In this document: one piece after another, positions 16,154 through 25,477 of the stretch
How the letters are laid out: each line of letters starts with the position of its first letter
Position numbering within the stretch: the first letter of the stretch is position 1
Assembly: GCA_900230115.1 (NCBI GenBank)
Contig: LT907983.1
Span: 3,038,001 to 3,102,000, forward strand
Source: Spirosomataceae bacterium TFI 002
GTDB lineage: Bacteria > Bacteroidota > Bacteroidia > Cytophagales > Spirosomataceae
DNA length: 64,000 nt
Direction: 5' to 3'
Program-made: the position numbers and the translations under genes
The notes under the pieces: generated by a model
Databases searched by the model: none
The model's input: only the letters and a program-made list of their open reading frames with translations
Told to the model about the DNA's origin: nothing

Positions 16154-17506
16154 ATGGCTCATAAGCACGATACTCCTTCAAAAGAAGAAACATTTGAGTT
16201 CTCGGCAGACCTGAAGAAAAGGTTATTAATATTTATAGTACTTGGTGTTGTTATGATAGCTGTAGGGGCTTTCATTATTAATCAAGGTTGGTGGGGACCT
16301 GAAGGTTTTGCTGGCGGTGAACATGGTGCTGGACACGGTGCTGGTGGTCACGAAGCTGCTGGACATGGAGATGAACATGGTGGTGATCATCATGGTCCAA
16401 CTTTGTTATCTAGAATTGTAGGAAACTTCTGGATGAACAGTGTATACTTTTTAGGAATCTCTGTTATAGGGGCATTTTTTATGTCTTATAATTATGTAGC
16501 AAAAGCGGGTTGGTATACATCTTTCAAAAGAGTGCCTGAGGCTTTTCCAGCATATATGATTATACCGGCATTTGTAATTTTAATTTTGTTTTTAGTGCCG
16601 TCAACTAGACATATTATAATGCACTGGACTCATGAAGGTATTATGGATCCAGCGAGTGCAAATTATGATAAGATTATTGCAGGAAAATCTTGGTACTTAA
16701 GCTTTGGGTTCTATCTAGTACGAATTGTAATTTACTTCGTGGTATGGTATTACTTAGCATTACAAATGCGTAAGAATTCTATACTTGAAGATCAATATGG
16801 CGGAGATCTAACCTACTACAATAAAAGTAGATTAAACGCGAAGTTATTTTTAATGTTCTTCGCCGTAACAAGTTCAACTGCAGCATGGGATTTATCAATG
16901 GCTATAGACCCACACTGGTTTTCAACTATGTTTGGTTGGTATCACCTTGCTAGTTGGCACGTAGCTGGTCTTTCAGCTATTATGTTGGCTATATTGATGT
17001 TGAAGGAGAAAGGATTTTTGTCAGGAGTTAATTTTTCTGCTATTCAAGATTTAGGTAAGCTTATGTTCGGTTTTTCAATATTCTGGGCATATGTATGGTT
17101 TAGTCAATACTTATTGATCTTTTATGCAAACCTTCCTGAGGAAACAGTTTATTTCCAAACTAGAATAAGTGGCTATGGCGGGAGATATTTTGCTCCTTTC
17201 ATGTTTAGTTTAATATTAAACTTTGTGTTTCCATTGTTGATATTGATGGCAAGGGAATCAAAGCGTAATTACACATTCTTAAAGCTTGCTTGTTGGGCAA
17301 TTTTGATAGGTCATTGGTTCGATTTCTATCAAATGTTAATGCCAGGTATTGCAAAAGGTCAAGGTGGAATTGGTTTGATAGAATGGGGAACGGTCCTAAT
17401 TTTTGCTTCAAGTTTTGTTTATGTAGTTGCTTCGCAATTATCTAAAGCTAACTTGTATGCTAAAAATCATCCTTTCTTAGAAGAAAGTATGCATCACGAC
17501 ATTTAA
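16154..17506 (+). CDS. actF: ActF, second NrfD-like membrane subunit of alternative complex III
   Basis: 450 aa with about ten membrane helices, paralogous to ActC. An unusual His/Gly-rich loop with about ten histidines lies at residues 55-79, between the first and second helices (GEHGAGHGAGGHEAAGHG and on). The loop would face one side of the membrane and could bind metal, though this is inference. The core helices have conserved-looking segments such as STAAWDLSMAIDPHWFS. Known ActF subunits resemble ActC but lack a proven quinol site. It is the last act gene; coxB follows after 56 bases. Confidence 0.92.
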   Translation: MAHKHDTPSKEETFEFSADLKKRLLIFIVLGVVMIAVGAFIINQGWWGPEGFAGGEHGAGHGAGGHEAAGHGDEHGGDHHGPTLLSRIVGNFWMNSVYFLGISVIGAFFMSYNYVAKAGWYTSFKRVPEAFPAYMIIPAFVILILFLVPSTRHIIMHWTHEGIMDPASANYDKIIAGKSWYLSFGFYLVRIVIYFVVWYYLALQMRKNSILEDQYGGDLTYYNKSRLNAKLFLMFFAVTSSTAAWDLSMAIDPHWFSTMFGWYHLASWHVAGLSAIMLAILMLKEKGFLSGVNFSAIQDLGKLMFGFSIFWAYVWFSQYLLIFYANLPEETVYFQTRISGYGGRYFAPFMFSLILNFVFPLLILMARESKRNYTFLKLACWAILIGHWFDFYQMLMPGIAKGQGGIGLIEWGTVLIFASSFVYVVASQLSKANLYAKNHPFLEESMHHDI

Positions 17507-17562
17507 GTTCAAACAATTTTGTAGAACAATTTTTTAATAGGTAAGAAAAGAGATTAATAGAT

Positions 17563-18672
17563 ATGACAATTCTAGTAGCAATTTTAGCTCTTGTTTTCTT
17601 GGCACTGACGGCCTTGGTACTTTCCAAAACAATGAAGTTGTTGAAGGGGGTTAAAGGGGGTCAGCCGATTGAAGAGCCAGTTAATGAGGTAGACAGTGCG
17701 AACAAGTGGAACGCCTTTGGACTATTTGCCTTTTGGGTAATTAGTTTGGTAGGAGTTGTGTGGTCGTATTTTGAATATCGCAAAGATTTCCTTCCTGAAG
17801 CGGCCTCTGTTCATGGGAAAGAAACAGATTATTGGTTTTGGGTTTCTATGGCTGTTATCATGGTCGGTTTTGTTGTAGTGAACACATTGTTGTTTTATTT
17901 TCCATTTAAATATCAATTTAAGAAAGAAACTAAAGCAACTTTTTATCCTCACAATAATAAGCTTGAGGTTATCTGGACAGTTATTCCTGCGGTTATCATG
18001 GCAGGTTTAGTATTTACTGGATTACAAGTTTGGAATAAGGTAATGGATGATGCACCAGAGGATGCTGAGGTTGTTGAAATAATGGGTAAGCAATTTGCGT
18101 GGTTTGTGAGATACCCTGGTGTAGATGATAATAAACTTGGAAATTATGATTTCCGTTTAACCGACGATGTTGCTGGTAACTTACAAGGAATAGACTTTAC
18201 TGACCCTAATTCTTTTGACGATTTTGTAAATGGAACAGAGCTACATATTCCAAAAGGTAAGCCTGTTTTGTTAAAGATTCGTGCTAGAGATGTTTTGCAT
18301 AGTGTTTTTATTCCTCACATGAGAGTAAAAATGGATGCGGTTCCAGGTATGCCAACTAAGTTCTGGTTCGTGGCTGATAAGTCTACGGAAGAAATGAGAG
18401 CTGAATTAGGTAATCCTGATTTCAATTTTGAAATAGCTTGTACTGAGGTATGTGGAAGAAGTCACTTTGGAATGAAATTGCTTTTAGTTGTGGATGAGCA
18501 AGAGGATTTCGATAAGTGGAAAAAAGAGCAAGTTCCTTTCTTAACTCAAAACCCTGGATTTATCGATAAGGTGCCTGAGAATTTAAAGGCAAGAGCAATG
18601 AAGTATGTTACAAAAGAAGATGTTGCTGAAGTAATTACAGAAGAGGTTGTAGTTGCAGAAGTTGGTCAATAA
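17563..18672 (+). CDS. coxB: cytochrome c oxidase subunit II (CuA)
   Basis: 369 aa. There is a hydrophobic N-terminus and further helices near residues 48-67, 88-111 and 137-158. The periplasmic cupredoxin domain has the CuA site: a histidine in VLHSVFIPH, then C-x3-C-x3-H-x2-M in CTEVCGRSHFGM. The subunit receives electrons from cytochrome c or ActE/ActA and passes them to heme a in subunit I. No C-terminal heme c domain is fused, so this is aa3 rather than caa3 type at this subunit. coxA follows after 20 bases. Confidence 0.95.
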   Translation: MTILVAILALVFLALTALVLSKTMKLLKGVKGGQPIEEPVNEVDSANKWNAFGLFAFWVISLVGVVWSYFEYRKDFLPEAASVHGKETDYWFWVSMAVIMVGFVVVNTLLFYFPFKYQFKKETKATFYPHNNKLEVIWTVIPAVIMAGLVFTGLQVWNKVMDDAPEDAEVVEIMGKQFAWFVRYPGVDDNKLGNYDFRLTDDVAGNLQGIDFTDPNSFDDFVNGTELHIPKGKPVLLKIRARDVLHSVFIPHMRVKMDAVPGMPTKFWFVADKSTEEMRAELGNPDFNFEIACTEVCGRSHFGMKLLLVVDEQEDFDKWKKEQVPFLTQNPGFIDKVPENLKARAMKYVTKEDVAEVITEEVVVAEVGQ

Positions 18673-18692
18673 TATTAAATTTTAAGAATAAT

Positions 18693-20573
18693 ATGGAAGC
18701 AGTAGCACAAGGCGGTGCACATGTTGATACACACGAGCATGAGCACCATGAGGAGAGTTTCATTAGAAAATATATTTTTTCTGAGGATCACAAAACAATT
18801 GCCAAGCAGTACCTGATTTCTGGTATTTTCTGGGCTGTGATAGGAGGCTTAATGTCGCTTGTTTTTCGTCTTCAATTAGGTTTTCCAGAAATGGATATGG
18901 CTTGGTTAAAGCCGATACTAGGGGAGTGGATTACACTTTCTGCAGATGGTACAGGTAGTCTGGATCCTAATTTCTATTTAGCACTGGTTACAATGCACGG
19001 AACTATTATGGTTTTCTTTGTATTGACAGCTGGTTTGAGTGGTACATTTTCGAATTTTCTAATTCCGTTACAAATTGGAGCTAGAGATATGGCTTCTGGA
19101 TTTATCAATATGTTGTCATATTGGTTTTTCTTTATTTCTGGATTACTTATGTTTTGGTCGTTGTTTTTAGAAACAGGACCTGCAGGTGGTGGTTGGGTGA
19201 TTTATCCTCCATTAAGTGCACTTGCTGAAGCCAATCCTGGTTCAGGATCAGGAATGACGCTATGGTTGGTATCTATGGCATTGTTTATTGTTTCTTCTCT
19301 TCTGGGAGGAATTAACTACGTAACAACAGTAATAAACCTGAGAACAAAAGGAATGTCATTTGATAAATTGCCTCTTACTATATGGGCATTTACATTTACT
19401 GCAATCCTAGGAATTTTATCTTTCCCAGTTCTTCTTTCAGCTGCATTACTTTTAATATTTGATAGAAGCTTTGGTACGAGTTTTTATTTAAGTGACATAT
19501 ACATTAATGGTCAAGCACTTCCTAATCAGGGAGGTAGTCCAATCTTGTTCCAGCACTTATTTTGGTTCTTAGGTCACCCAGAAGTTTATATCATTATTCT
19601 TCCGGCTTTAGGAATTACATCTGAAATTATTGCTACCAATTCAAGAAAACCAATATTTGGTTACAAAGCCATGATTTTCTCTATGGCAGGTATCATGTTC
19701 TTAGCATTTATTGTTTGGGCTCACCACATGTTTATGACTGGAATGAATCCATTCTTAGGTTCGGTGTTTATGCTCTTGACTTTGATAATTGCAGTACCAA
19801 GTGCAGTAAAGGCCTTTAATTATATTGCTACTCTTTGGAGGGGAAATATTGTATTTACGCCTGCTATGTTATTTGCAATTGGTTTAGTTTCATTCTTCGT
19901 TTCTGGAGGTTTAACAGGTATTATCTTGGGTAATGCTGCTCTTGATATTCAATTACACGATACCTACTTCGTAGTTGCCCACTTTCATATTGTAATGGGT
20001 GCAGCGGCTATTTTTGGAATGCTTGGTGGTGTGTATCATTGGTTCCCAAAAATGTTTGGTCGCATGATGAATAAGTCAATGGGTTATGCTCATTTTTGGC
20101 TAACGTTTATTAGTGCATATCTTGTTTTCTTCCCAATGCATTATATTGGTATTGCAGGGTATCCTCGTAGATATTATCAATTCTCAGGTTTCGATACATT
20201 CAATGCCTACATGGATCTTAATGCCTTTATTACGGTAGCGGCTATAGTTTCTGTATTTGCACAATTAATATTCATTGGAAACTTTATTTATTCTATTTTC
20301 TGGGGTAAGAAAGCAACCGCTAATCCTTGGAGATCTAATACTTTGGAGTGGACAACACCAGTTAATCCAGGTCATGGAAACTGGCCAGGTGAAATACCTA
20401 CTGTTTATAGATGGCCTTACGATTATTCAAAGCCAGGTGCGGATGATGATTTTATTCCTCAAAACGTTCCTCTATCTCAGACACTCTCTTCTAACTTACC
20501 AGAGGAAACAGCTCAGATAGAGCTTGAAAAGGAAATTGAAAACATTGAATTTGATCGTAATATTCCTGATTAA
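18693..20573 (+). CDS. coxA: cytochrome c oxidase subunit I
   Basis: 626 aa with at least twelve helices. Catalytic motifs are clear: HGTIMVFFVLTAG (heme a ligand region), WFLGHPEVYIIILPALG with the His-Tyr cross-linked pair of CuB, HHMFMTGM (CuB histidines), and HDTYFVVAHFHIVMG (heme a3 and a ligands). GHPEVYI places it in the A-type heme-copper oxidases with a tyrosine in the K channel. The His-rich N-terminus (HVDTHEHEHHEE) is cytoplasmic and may be incidental. A terminator follows at 20595-20637. Confidence 0.97.
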   Translation: MEAVAQGGAHVDTHEHEHHEESFIRKYIFSEDHKTIAKQYLISGIFWAVIGGLMSLVFRLQLGFPEMDMAWLKPILGEWITLSADGTGSLDPNFYLALVTMHGTIMVFFVLTAGLSGTFSNFLIPLQIGARDMASGFINMLSYWFFFISGLLMFWSLFLETGPAGGGWVIYPPLSALAEANPGSGSGMTLWLVSMALFIVSSLLGGINYVTTVINLRTKGMSFDKLPLTIWAFTFTAILGILSFPVLLSAALLLIFDRSFGTSFYLSDIYINGQALPNQGGSPILFQHLFWFLGHPEVYIIILPALGITSEIIATNSRKPIFGYKAMIFSMAGIMFLAFIVWAHHMFMTGMNPFLGSVFMLLTLIIAVPSAVKAFNYIATLWRGNIVFTPAMLFAIGLVSFFVSGGLTGIILGNAALDIQLHDTYFVVAHFHIVMGAAAIFGMLGGVYHWFPKMFGRMMNKSMGYAHFWLTFISAYLVFFPMHYIGIAGYPRRYYQFSGFDTFNAYMDLNAFITVAAIVSVFAQLIFIGNFIYSIFWGKKATANPWRSNTLEWTTPVNPGHGNWPGEIPTVYRWPYDYSKPGADDDFIPQNVPLSQTLSSNLPEETAQIELEKEIENIEFDRNIPD

Positions 20574-20594
20574 TTAGATGTAATTAAACTAAGG

Positions 20595-20637
20595 AGAGTA
20601 CGGTGTCGGCATTTGCTTACGCATCGTACTCTTTTTT
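20595..20637 (+). terminator. intrinsic terminator between coxA and ctaA
   Basis: AGAGTACG (20595-20602) pairs with CGTACTCT (20625-20632) around a 22-base loop, followed by T6. The ctaA ATG comes at 20641, so ctaA is expressed by read-through or by an unseen promoter. Confidence 0.8.
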
Positions 20638-20640
20638 ATT

Positions 20641-21594
20641 ATGAATAATACTATTTTCAAAAAGCTAGGTATAGCGACAATCGTAGCTGTATATGTTTTA
20701 ATACTGGTTGGAGGAGTAGTGAGAGCTTCAGGTTCCGGTATGGGTTGTCCCGATTGGCCAAAGTGTTTTGGTACTTGGATTCCGCCAACTAGTTTGGATC
20801 AACTACCTTCAAACTATCAAGAGATTTTTGGTGAAAAATTAAAAGGTGAAGTTGAGTTCAATGTTTATAAAACTTGGACAGAGTATATCAATAGGTTGTT
20901 GGGAGTGCTAATTGGTTTTTTAATATTCTTGACTTTCGCTTCTTCTATATACTACTTTTGGAAAAAGGATCGAATAGTTGTTTACATAACTTTTGCAGCG
21001 TTTATTTTGGTCGGTTTCCAAGGGTGGCTTGGGTCTGTTGTAGTTGCTACTGAGCTTCTACCTTGGATGGTTACGACACATTTGTTGGTTGCAGTTGTTA
21101 TTGTTTTGTCGTTAATATGGGCAATAGTAAGAGCTCAACGTGAATCATTTGAAAGTATATCGTCTAGCCCAGAACTCAATTTTTCAATATTTCTTCTTTT
21201 TGGGCTTAGCTTAGGACAATTCATTTTGGGAACTAGAGTACGTGAAGAAATTGATAAGTTTAATTTGAGTGGTCAGTTAAGGAATACATGGATTGATCAA
21301 TTAGGTGGAAGCTTCTATATCCATATTATTGTTGCACTATTTGTTGTAGCATTACATTGGTTCTTTTATAAGAAATCAGTAGCTAAAATTGGAAAACAAT
21401 TGAATAGTTTTTTCACTTTACTTGTTATAATGGTGTTGACAAGTTTTGTTACTGGAGTCATATTAGGAGTATTTGATATGAGTGCATACGCACAGCCACT
21501 TCATTTAACTTTTGCCACGATAATACTTGGGCTTCAGTTTTCAATATATTTAATAAATAACAAAGGTAATTTGTTAGGAGAAGTTAATGGATAA
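20641..21594 (+). CDS. ctaA: heme A synthase (CtaA/COX15)
   Basis: 317 aa with eight helices. The N-terminus shows GGVVRASGSGMGCPDWPKC, the COX15 signature with a cysteine pair, and TWTEYINRLLG with the conserved glutamate and His-like region. Further histidines lie in VTTHLLVA, HIIVALFVVALHW and QPLHLTFA. It oxidises the heme O methyl group to heme A for the aa3 oxidase encoded upstream. Its last 8 bases overlap ctaB, a common translationally coupled arrangement. It follows the coxA terminator by only a few bases. Confidence 0.95.
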   Translation: MNNTIFKKLGIATIVAVYVLILVGGVVRASGSGMGCPDWPKCFGTWIPPTSLDQLPSNYQEIFGEKLKGEVEFNVYKTWTEYINRLLGVLIGFLIFLTFASSIYYFWKKDRIVVYITFAAFILVGFQGWLGSVVVATELLPWMVTTHLLVAVVIVLSLIWAIVRAQRESFESISSSPELNFSIFLLFGLSLGQFILGTRVREEIDKFNLSGQLRNTWIDQLGGSFYIHIIVALFVVALHWFFYKKSVAKIGKQLNSFFTLLVIMVLTSFVTGVILGVFDMSAYAQPLHLTFATIILGLQFSIYLINNKGNLLGEVNG

Positions 21595-22474
21595 TCAAAA
21601 CACGCTTAGTACGTTTTCGGCAGTTAAGCTTCGAGGTTATTTTAAGCTGACTAAGTTTCGGTTGTCCTCTACTGTTGTATTTTCTGGTTTATTTGGGTTT
21701 ATTCTAGCTACAGAAAATTATGATATCGTAAAAATTTTGCTTTTTGGTATTGCAGCCTTTTTTACTACTGCATGTGCGAACATCATAAATCAAATTATAG
21801 AGAAAGATTTAGATAAATTAATGACCCGTACAGTTGATAGGCCTTTGGCAACAGGGTTACTATCGGTTAAAGAAGCTAGAAATTTTGCTATTTTATCGAT
21901 TTTAATTGCGAGTCTAATTCTTGGTTTTGTTTTCAATTTTAAAGCACTTTCACTTGCCTTAATATCTACAATCCTTTATGGGTTTGTTTACACTCCATTA
22001 AAAAGAAAAGGCCCTATTGCAGTTGCAGTTGGTGCTTTGCCTGGTGCTTTCCCGCCCATGATTGGTTGGGTAGCGGCAACAGGTTCATTTGGTTTAGAGC
22101 CAGGGATTTTGTTTGCCATTCAATTCTTTTGGCAGTTTCCTCATTTTTGGGCTATCGCTTGGGTTTTGGATGATGATTATAGAAAAGCAGGTTTTAAGTT
22201 GCTTCCATCATCTGGAGGACAGAATTTGAATTCAGCGATTTCAATGATGATTTATACGCTTTTCCTTCTGCCGCTTTGTTGGGTTCCATATTATTTAAAC
22301 ATGACAGGGATTACATCGGCTGTGGTAGCAATGGTTTTTGCTATTTTGTTTTTGGCTCAAACTTTCCACTTAATGAGGAAAGTAAACAAGAAGGCTGCCT
22401 TACAGCTTATGTTTGGGTCCTTTATATTTTTACCAGTTGTTCAAATTGCTTACCTTTTAGATAAAGTACAATGA
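21587..22474 (+). CDS. ctaB: protoheme IX farnesyltransferase (heme O synthase)
   Basis: 295 aa, a UbiA-family polytopic prenyltransferase. The first Asp-rich motif is NIINQIIEKDLDKLMTRT followed by DRPL. The second region has FWQFPHFWAIAWVLDDDYRKAG, diagnostic for heme O synthases. It makes heme O from heme B and farnesyl diphosphate, the substrate for CtaA just upstream. The start overlaps ctaA by 8 bases and the stop overlaps the next ATG by 4 bases (ATGA). Confidence 0.96.
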   Translation: MDNQNTLSTFSAVKLRGYFKLTKFRLSSTVVFSGLFGFILATENYDIVKILLFGIAAFFTTACANIINQIIEKDLDKLMTRTVDRPLATGLLSVKEARNFAILSILIASLILGFVFNFKALSLALISTILYGFVYTPLKRKGPIAVAVGALPGAFPPMIGWVAATGSFGLEPGILFAIQFFWQFPHFWAIAWVLDDDYRKAGFKLLPSSGGQNLNSAISMMIYTLFLLPLCWVPYYLNMTGITSAVVAMVFAILFLAQTFHLMRKVNKKAALQLMFGSFIFLPVVQIAYLLDKVQ

Positions 22475-23052
22475 CTAAAGAAACAGTTATTCAAGAAAAA
22501 ACTAGGCCTATATTAACAGTAAATAAATGGAAGTTTATTACTTGGCTTTTTATAATTACAATTGTAATGCTTTTCGCTTCTCAGACCTCGGCATACTTGG
22601 TAAGAAGGGCTGAGGGAAACTGGACTGAGTTTGATTTGCCATCAATATTTTGGATTAGTTCTGTTGTATTAATAATAAGTAGTGTATTCATGCACTTAGC
22701 TGTGTTGAGTGCAAAGAAAGATTCTTTTACTAAACTGAAATTATACATAAGTTTAGCATTTGGGTTAGGGTTTGCATTTTTGGTTATGCAATATATGGGA
22801 TGGCAACAATTGCAAGAAGGAGGGATATATTTAAAAGGAAACCCTAGTGGTAGCTTCCTTTATATTTTAACTGGACTGCATGGATTTCACTTAATTTCGG
22901 GAATGGCTGTTTTGTTATATTCATTTATAGCTGTATACCGAGAAAAAGTTCATTCAAAAAATATGACTCAGATCGAAGTGTGTGCTACTTATTGGCACTT
23001 TTTAGACTTCCTTTGGTTGTATCTGTTCATATTTTTGATCTATTTTAGATAA
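22471..23052 (+). CDS. cytochrome c oxidase subunit III, short paralogue
   Basis: 193 aa with five helices, the five-helix form of subunit III that lacks the first two helices of longer versions. Conserved segments are LTGLHGFHLISGM and YWHFLDFLWLYLFIFLIYF, typical of this subunit. Start and stop fit tightly behind ctaB (4-base overlap). A second, longer subunit III lies next. Subunit III stabilises the catalytic core; which copy is in the complex cannot be decided here. Confidence 0.9.
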   Translation: MTKETVIQEKTRPILTVNKWKFITWLFIITIVMLFASQTSAYLVRRAEGNWTEFDLPSIFWISSVVLIISSVFMHLAVLSAKKDSFTKLKLYISLAFGLGFAFLVMQYMGWQQLQEGGIYLKGNPSGSFLYILTGLHGFHLISGMAVLLYSFIAVYREKVHSKNMTQIEVCATYWHFLDFLWLYLFIFLIYFR

Positions 23053-23099
23053 TATTAAAGCTCTTTTTAATTTTAAGGGTACAATTAGATATTTCTTTT

Positions 23100-23107
23100 T
23101 AAATTTG
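23100..23107 (+). promoter_or_regulatory. -7 box candidate before the second subunit III gene
   Basis: TAAATTTG matches TAnnTTTG in the 82-base gap between the two subunit III genes. No clear -33 element is seen at the right distance, so this is weak. Confidence 0.3.
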
Positions 23108-23134
23108 CCCACGTTTAGAACACAATAAATTTAT

Positions 23135-23893
23135 ATGGCAGGTACTAAAGTTTCTACTACTCCAGACCATCTGATATGGCAAGGTGGAGTTCAACCAATG
23201 AGAGTTGGTTATGGTAAATTGATGATGTGGATATTCCTACTTTCGGATACATTCACTTTTTCGGCTTTGCTAATTTCTTATGGCTTAGTAAGATTCAGTT
23301 TTCCTTCTTTTACAGATGCCAATCCTGGTGCACTGTTAAAGGACTTTCAGTTTTCAACTGAGTGGTGGCCTACTCCTGAAGCAGTTTTTGAAGCAGTTCC
23401 ATTTTTACATGGTGTGTCTGCTCCTCTTGTTTTTGTTGGTATCATGACTTTTATTCTTATTTTCTCTTCTGTTACTATGGTTTTGGCTGTTGAAGCCGGT
23501 CATAGAATGGATAAAGCAGATGTAGAAAAATGGATGCTTTGGACAATTCTTGGAGGTTTTACTTTCTTAGGCTCTCAAGCTTGGGAATGGTCGCACTTCA
23601 TTCATGGTTCAGAGGAAGGACTATTAATAGAAGGAGTTAAAGTGTTTGGAGCCAATCTCACGGTAAATGAATATGGCCCTGCTGCATTTGCAGACTTCTT
23701 TTTCTTTATCACTGGTTTTCATGGAACTCACGTACTATCGGGTGTGGTATTGAATGTTCTAATATTTTATAATGCAACCAATGGTGTTTATGAGAAAAGA
23801 GGACACTATGATATGGTTGAAAAAGTTGGCCTTTATTGGCACTTTGTAGACCTTGTATGGGTTTTCGTATTTACTTTCTTCTACCTTGTTTAA
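23135..23893 (+). CDS. coxC: cytochrome c oxidase subunit III, long paralogue
   Basis: 252 aa with about six to seven helices. It has the subunit III signatures SQAWEWSHFIHG, TGFHGTHVLSGVV and YWHFVDLVWVFVFTFFYLV. Compared with the preceding paralogue it has an extended N-terminus with an insertion (residues 40-80) between the first helices. The extra segment SALLISYGLVRFS may contact subunit I. It is followed after 21 bases by subunit IV. Confidence 0.92.
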   Translation: MAGTKVSTTPDHLIWQGGVQPMRVGYGKLMMWIFLLSDTFTFSALLISYGLVRFSFPSFTDANPGALLKDFQFSTEWWPTPEAVFEAVPFLHGVSAPLVFVGIMTFILIFSSVTMVLAVEAGHRMDKADVEKWMLWTILGGFTFLGSQAWEWSHFIHGSEEGLLIEGVKVFGANLTVNEYGPAAFADFFFFITGFHGTHVLSGVVLNVLIFYNATNGVYEKRGHYDMVEKVGLYWHFVDLVWVFVFTFFYLV

Positions 23894-23914
23894 TCAAAAA
23901 AAAGACTTTTAGAA

Positions 23915-24250
23915 ATGGCAGCACATATAGAAAATACAGCAGGCGAAAGGCAAAAACCACAAACTAAAGAGTTGTGGAAAGTGTTTGTTATTTTGCTTGT
24001 GATTACAATTATTGAATTTATTATCGCATTTACCTTAAGCTCTGATACTGCAACAGGTAAATGGTTGAAAATATCTATTTTTATCATCCTTACGTTTGTT
24101 AAGTCATTTTACATCGTGGGTACATTTATGCACCTTAAAGAAGAAGTAAAGGGATTGATATGGACTGTAGTTTTACCAATTGTATTTATACTTTGGTTAG
24201 TTGCAGCTCTGGTGTTTTATGAAGGTGGTTATATTGGATCAGTAAGATAA
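23915..24250 (+). CDS. coxD: cytochrome c oxidase subunit IV (prokaryotic type)
   Basis: 111 aa, three helices (about residues 23-42, 53-73 and 79-100) after a charged N-terminus. The middle helix pair has KSFYIVGTFMHLKEE, a motif of the bacterial subunit IV family found behind subunit III. It is a structural accessory subunit of the aa3 oxidase. sco follows after 5 bases. Confidence 0.88.
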   Translation: MAAHIENTAGERQKPQTKELWKVFVILLVITIIEFIIAFTLSSDTATGKWLKISIFIILTFVKSFYIVGTFMHLKEEVKGLIWTVVLPIVFILWLVAALVFYEGGYIGSVR

Positions 24251-24255
24251 TATTC

Positions 24256-24939
24256 ATGTCTAATAAAATTGTTAAAACCGGGATACTAATAGTCTTATTA
24301 GTAATTCCGGTTTTTGTTTTTATTTTCCTTAATACTTTTGGAAGCAACAAGTTTGATTTGCCTTATTATTTCCCCGAGTTAAATGAAAAAGGAAATGCAC
24401 AAGTTTCTGAGAAAGGAGATACACTTTTTCAAAAGGTTCCGGCTTTTGAATTGATAGATCAAAACGGGGAGTTATTTAACTCTTCTGATCTAGTGGGGAA
24501 AACATTTGTTGTAAATTTCTTTTTTAGCAGATGCGGAGCAATTTGCCCTACTATGAATTCAAATCTCGCTAGGGCCTATGATAACGTCGACATTAATAAA
24601 ACTAGATTTGTTTCAATTAGTATTGATCCTGAATATGATACTGATTCGGTGCTTAATGTTTACTCCAAAGAATATAGTGCTAATAGTGTATATTGGAAGT
24701 TCCTTACTGGAGATAAAGCATACATTTATAATTTAGCAATCAATGGCTTTAAACTTCCTGTTGCTGATGCTTCTTCATATGATTCAAACTTGTCTATTGA
24801 CGAAACATTTATACATAGTGAGAAGTTTTTACTAGTAGATAGTCATGGATACTTTAGAGGAATCTATGATGGAACTAGTATTCCAGAAGTGGAGAGATTA
24901 ATGGTTGAAATTGATATTTTGAACTTAGAAAAGAAATAG
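24256..24939 (+). CDS. SCO1/SenC copper chaperone
   Basis: 227 aa. One N-terminal membrane anchor (residues 8-27), then a periplasmic thioredoxin-fold domain. The copper site is CGAICPTM (CxxxC) with the distal His in ETFIHSEKFLLVD. SCO proteins deliver or reduce copper at the CuA centre of subunit II, which fits the location. The stop and the next ATG abut (24939/24940). Confidence 0.94.
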   Translation: MSNKIVKTGILIVLLVIPVFVFIFLNTFGSNKFDLPYYFPELNEKGNAQVSEKGDTLFQKVPAFELIDQNGELFNSSDLVGKTFVVNFFFSRCGAICPTMNSNLARAYDNVDINKTRFVSISIDPEYDTDSVLNVYSKEYSANSVYWKFLTGDKAYIYNLAINGFKLPVADASSYDSNLSIDETFIHSEKFLLVDSHGYFRGIYDGTSIPEVERLMVEIDILNLEKK

Positions 24940-25476
24940 ATGTCGCAGCAGGTCAAAAGTAATTATTCGATGCGTACAATTAATGTCGTGTCAATATTAG
25001 TACCGGTAGTAGTAGCAGTTTTGCTTGGTATAAGAAGTAAGCCAGACCTAGGTTCTTGGACGAAAGTATTGCCGCATTTGAATGCAATTATAAACTCACT
25101 AACGGCTTTGCTGTTGTTAATCGGGTATTGGGCTATAAATAGGAAAGATAAGCAAGCACACAGGGTTATAATGACAACTGCATTTGTATTGGGAGGGTTC
25201 TTTCTAGTGTTTTATGTTATTTACCATCTCACAAATCAATCTACTTCCTTTGGAGGAGAGGGGTTGGTAAAATACTTTTATTATTTTATTCTCATTAGTC
25301 ACATCGCACTGTCGATGGTTGTATTACCGTTGGTTTTGAGAGCTTTTTACTTTGCTGCCTTTCAACATGATTATGTTAAGCACAAAAGTATCGTTAAGTA
25401 TGCATATCCGATTTGGTTGTACGTTTCTATAACAGGAGTAATTGCATACTTGCTTATTTCACCTTATTACAATTAA
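24940..25476 (+). CDS. DUF420 membrane protein
   Basis: 178 aa with about five helices, matching the DUF420 (YozB-like) family found behind sco and cox genes. Histidines occur in LPHLNAIIN, QAHRVIMTTAF, YHLTNQ, LISHIALS and QHDYVKHK, and could bind a heme or copper. This looks like the CtaM-like assembly group needed for cytochrome oxidases in Firmicutes, though that role is not shown in Bacteroidota. It is translationally contiguous with sco. Confidence 0.85.
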   Translation: MSQQVKSNYSMRTINVVSILVPVVVAVLLGIRSKPDLGSWTKVLPHLNAIINSLTALLLLIGYWAINRKDKQAHRVIMTTAFVLGGFFLVFYVIYHLTNQSTSFGGEGLVKYFYYFILISHIALSMVVLPLVLRAFYFAAFQHDYVKHKSIVKYAYPIWLYVSITGVIAYLLISPYYN

Positions 25477-25477
25477 T

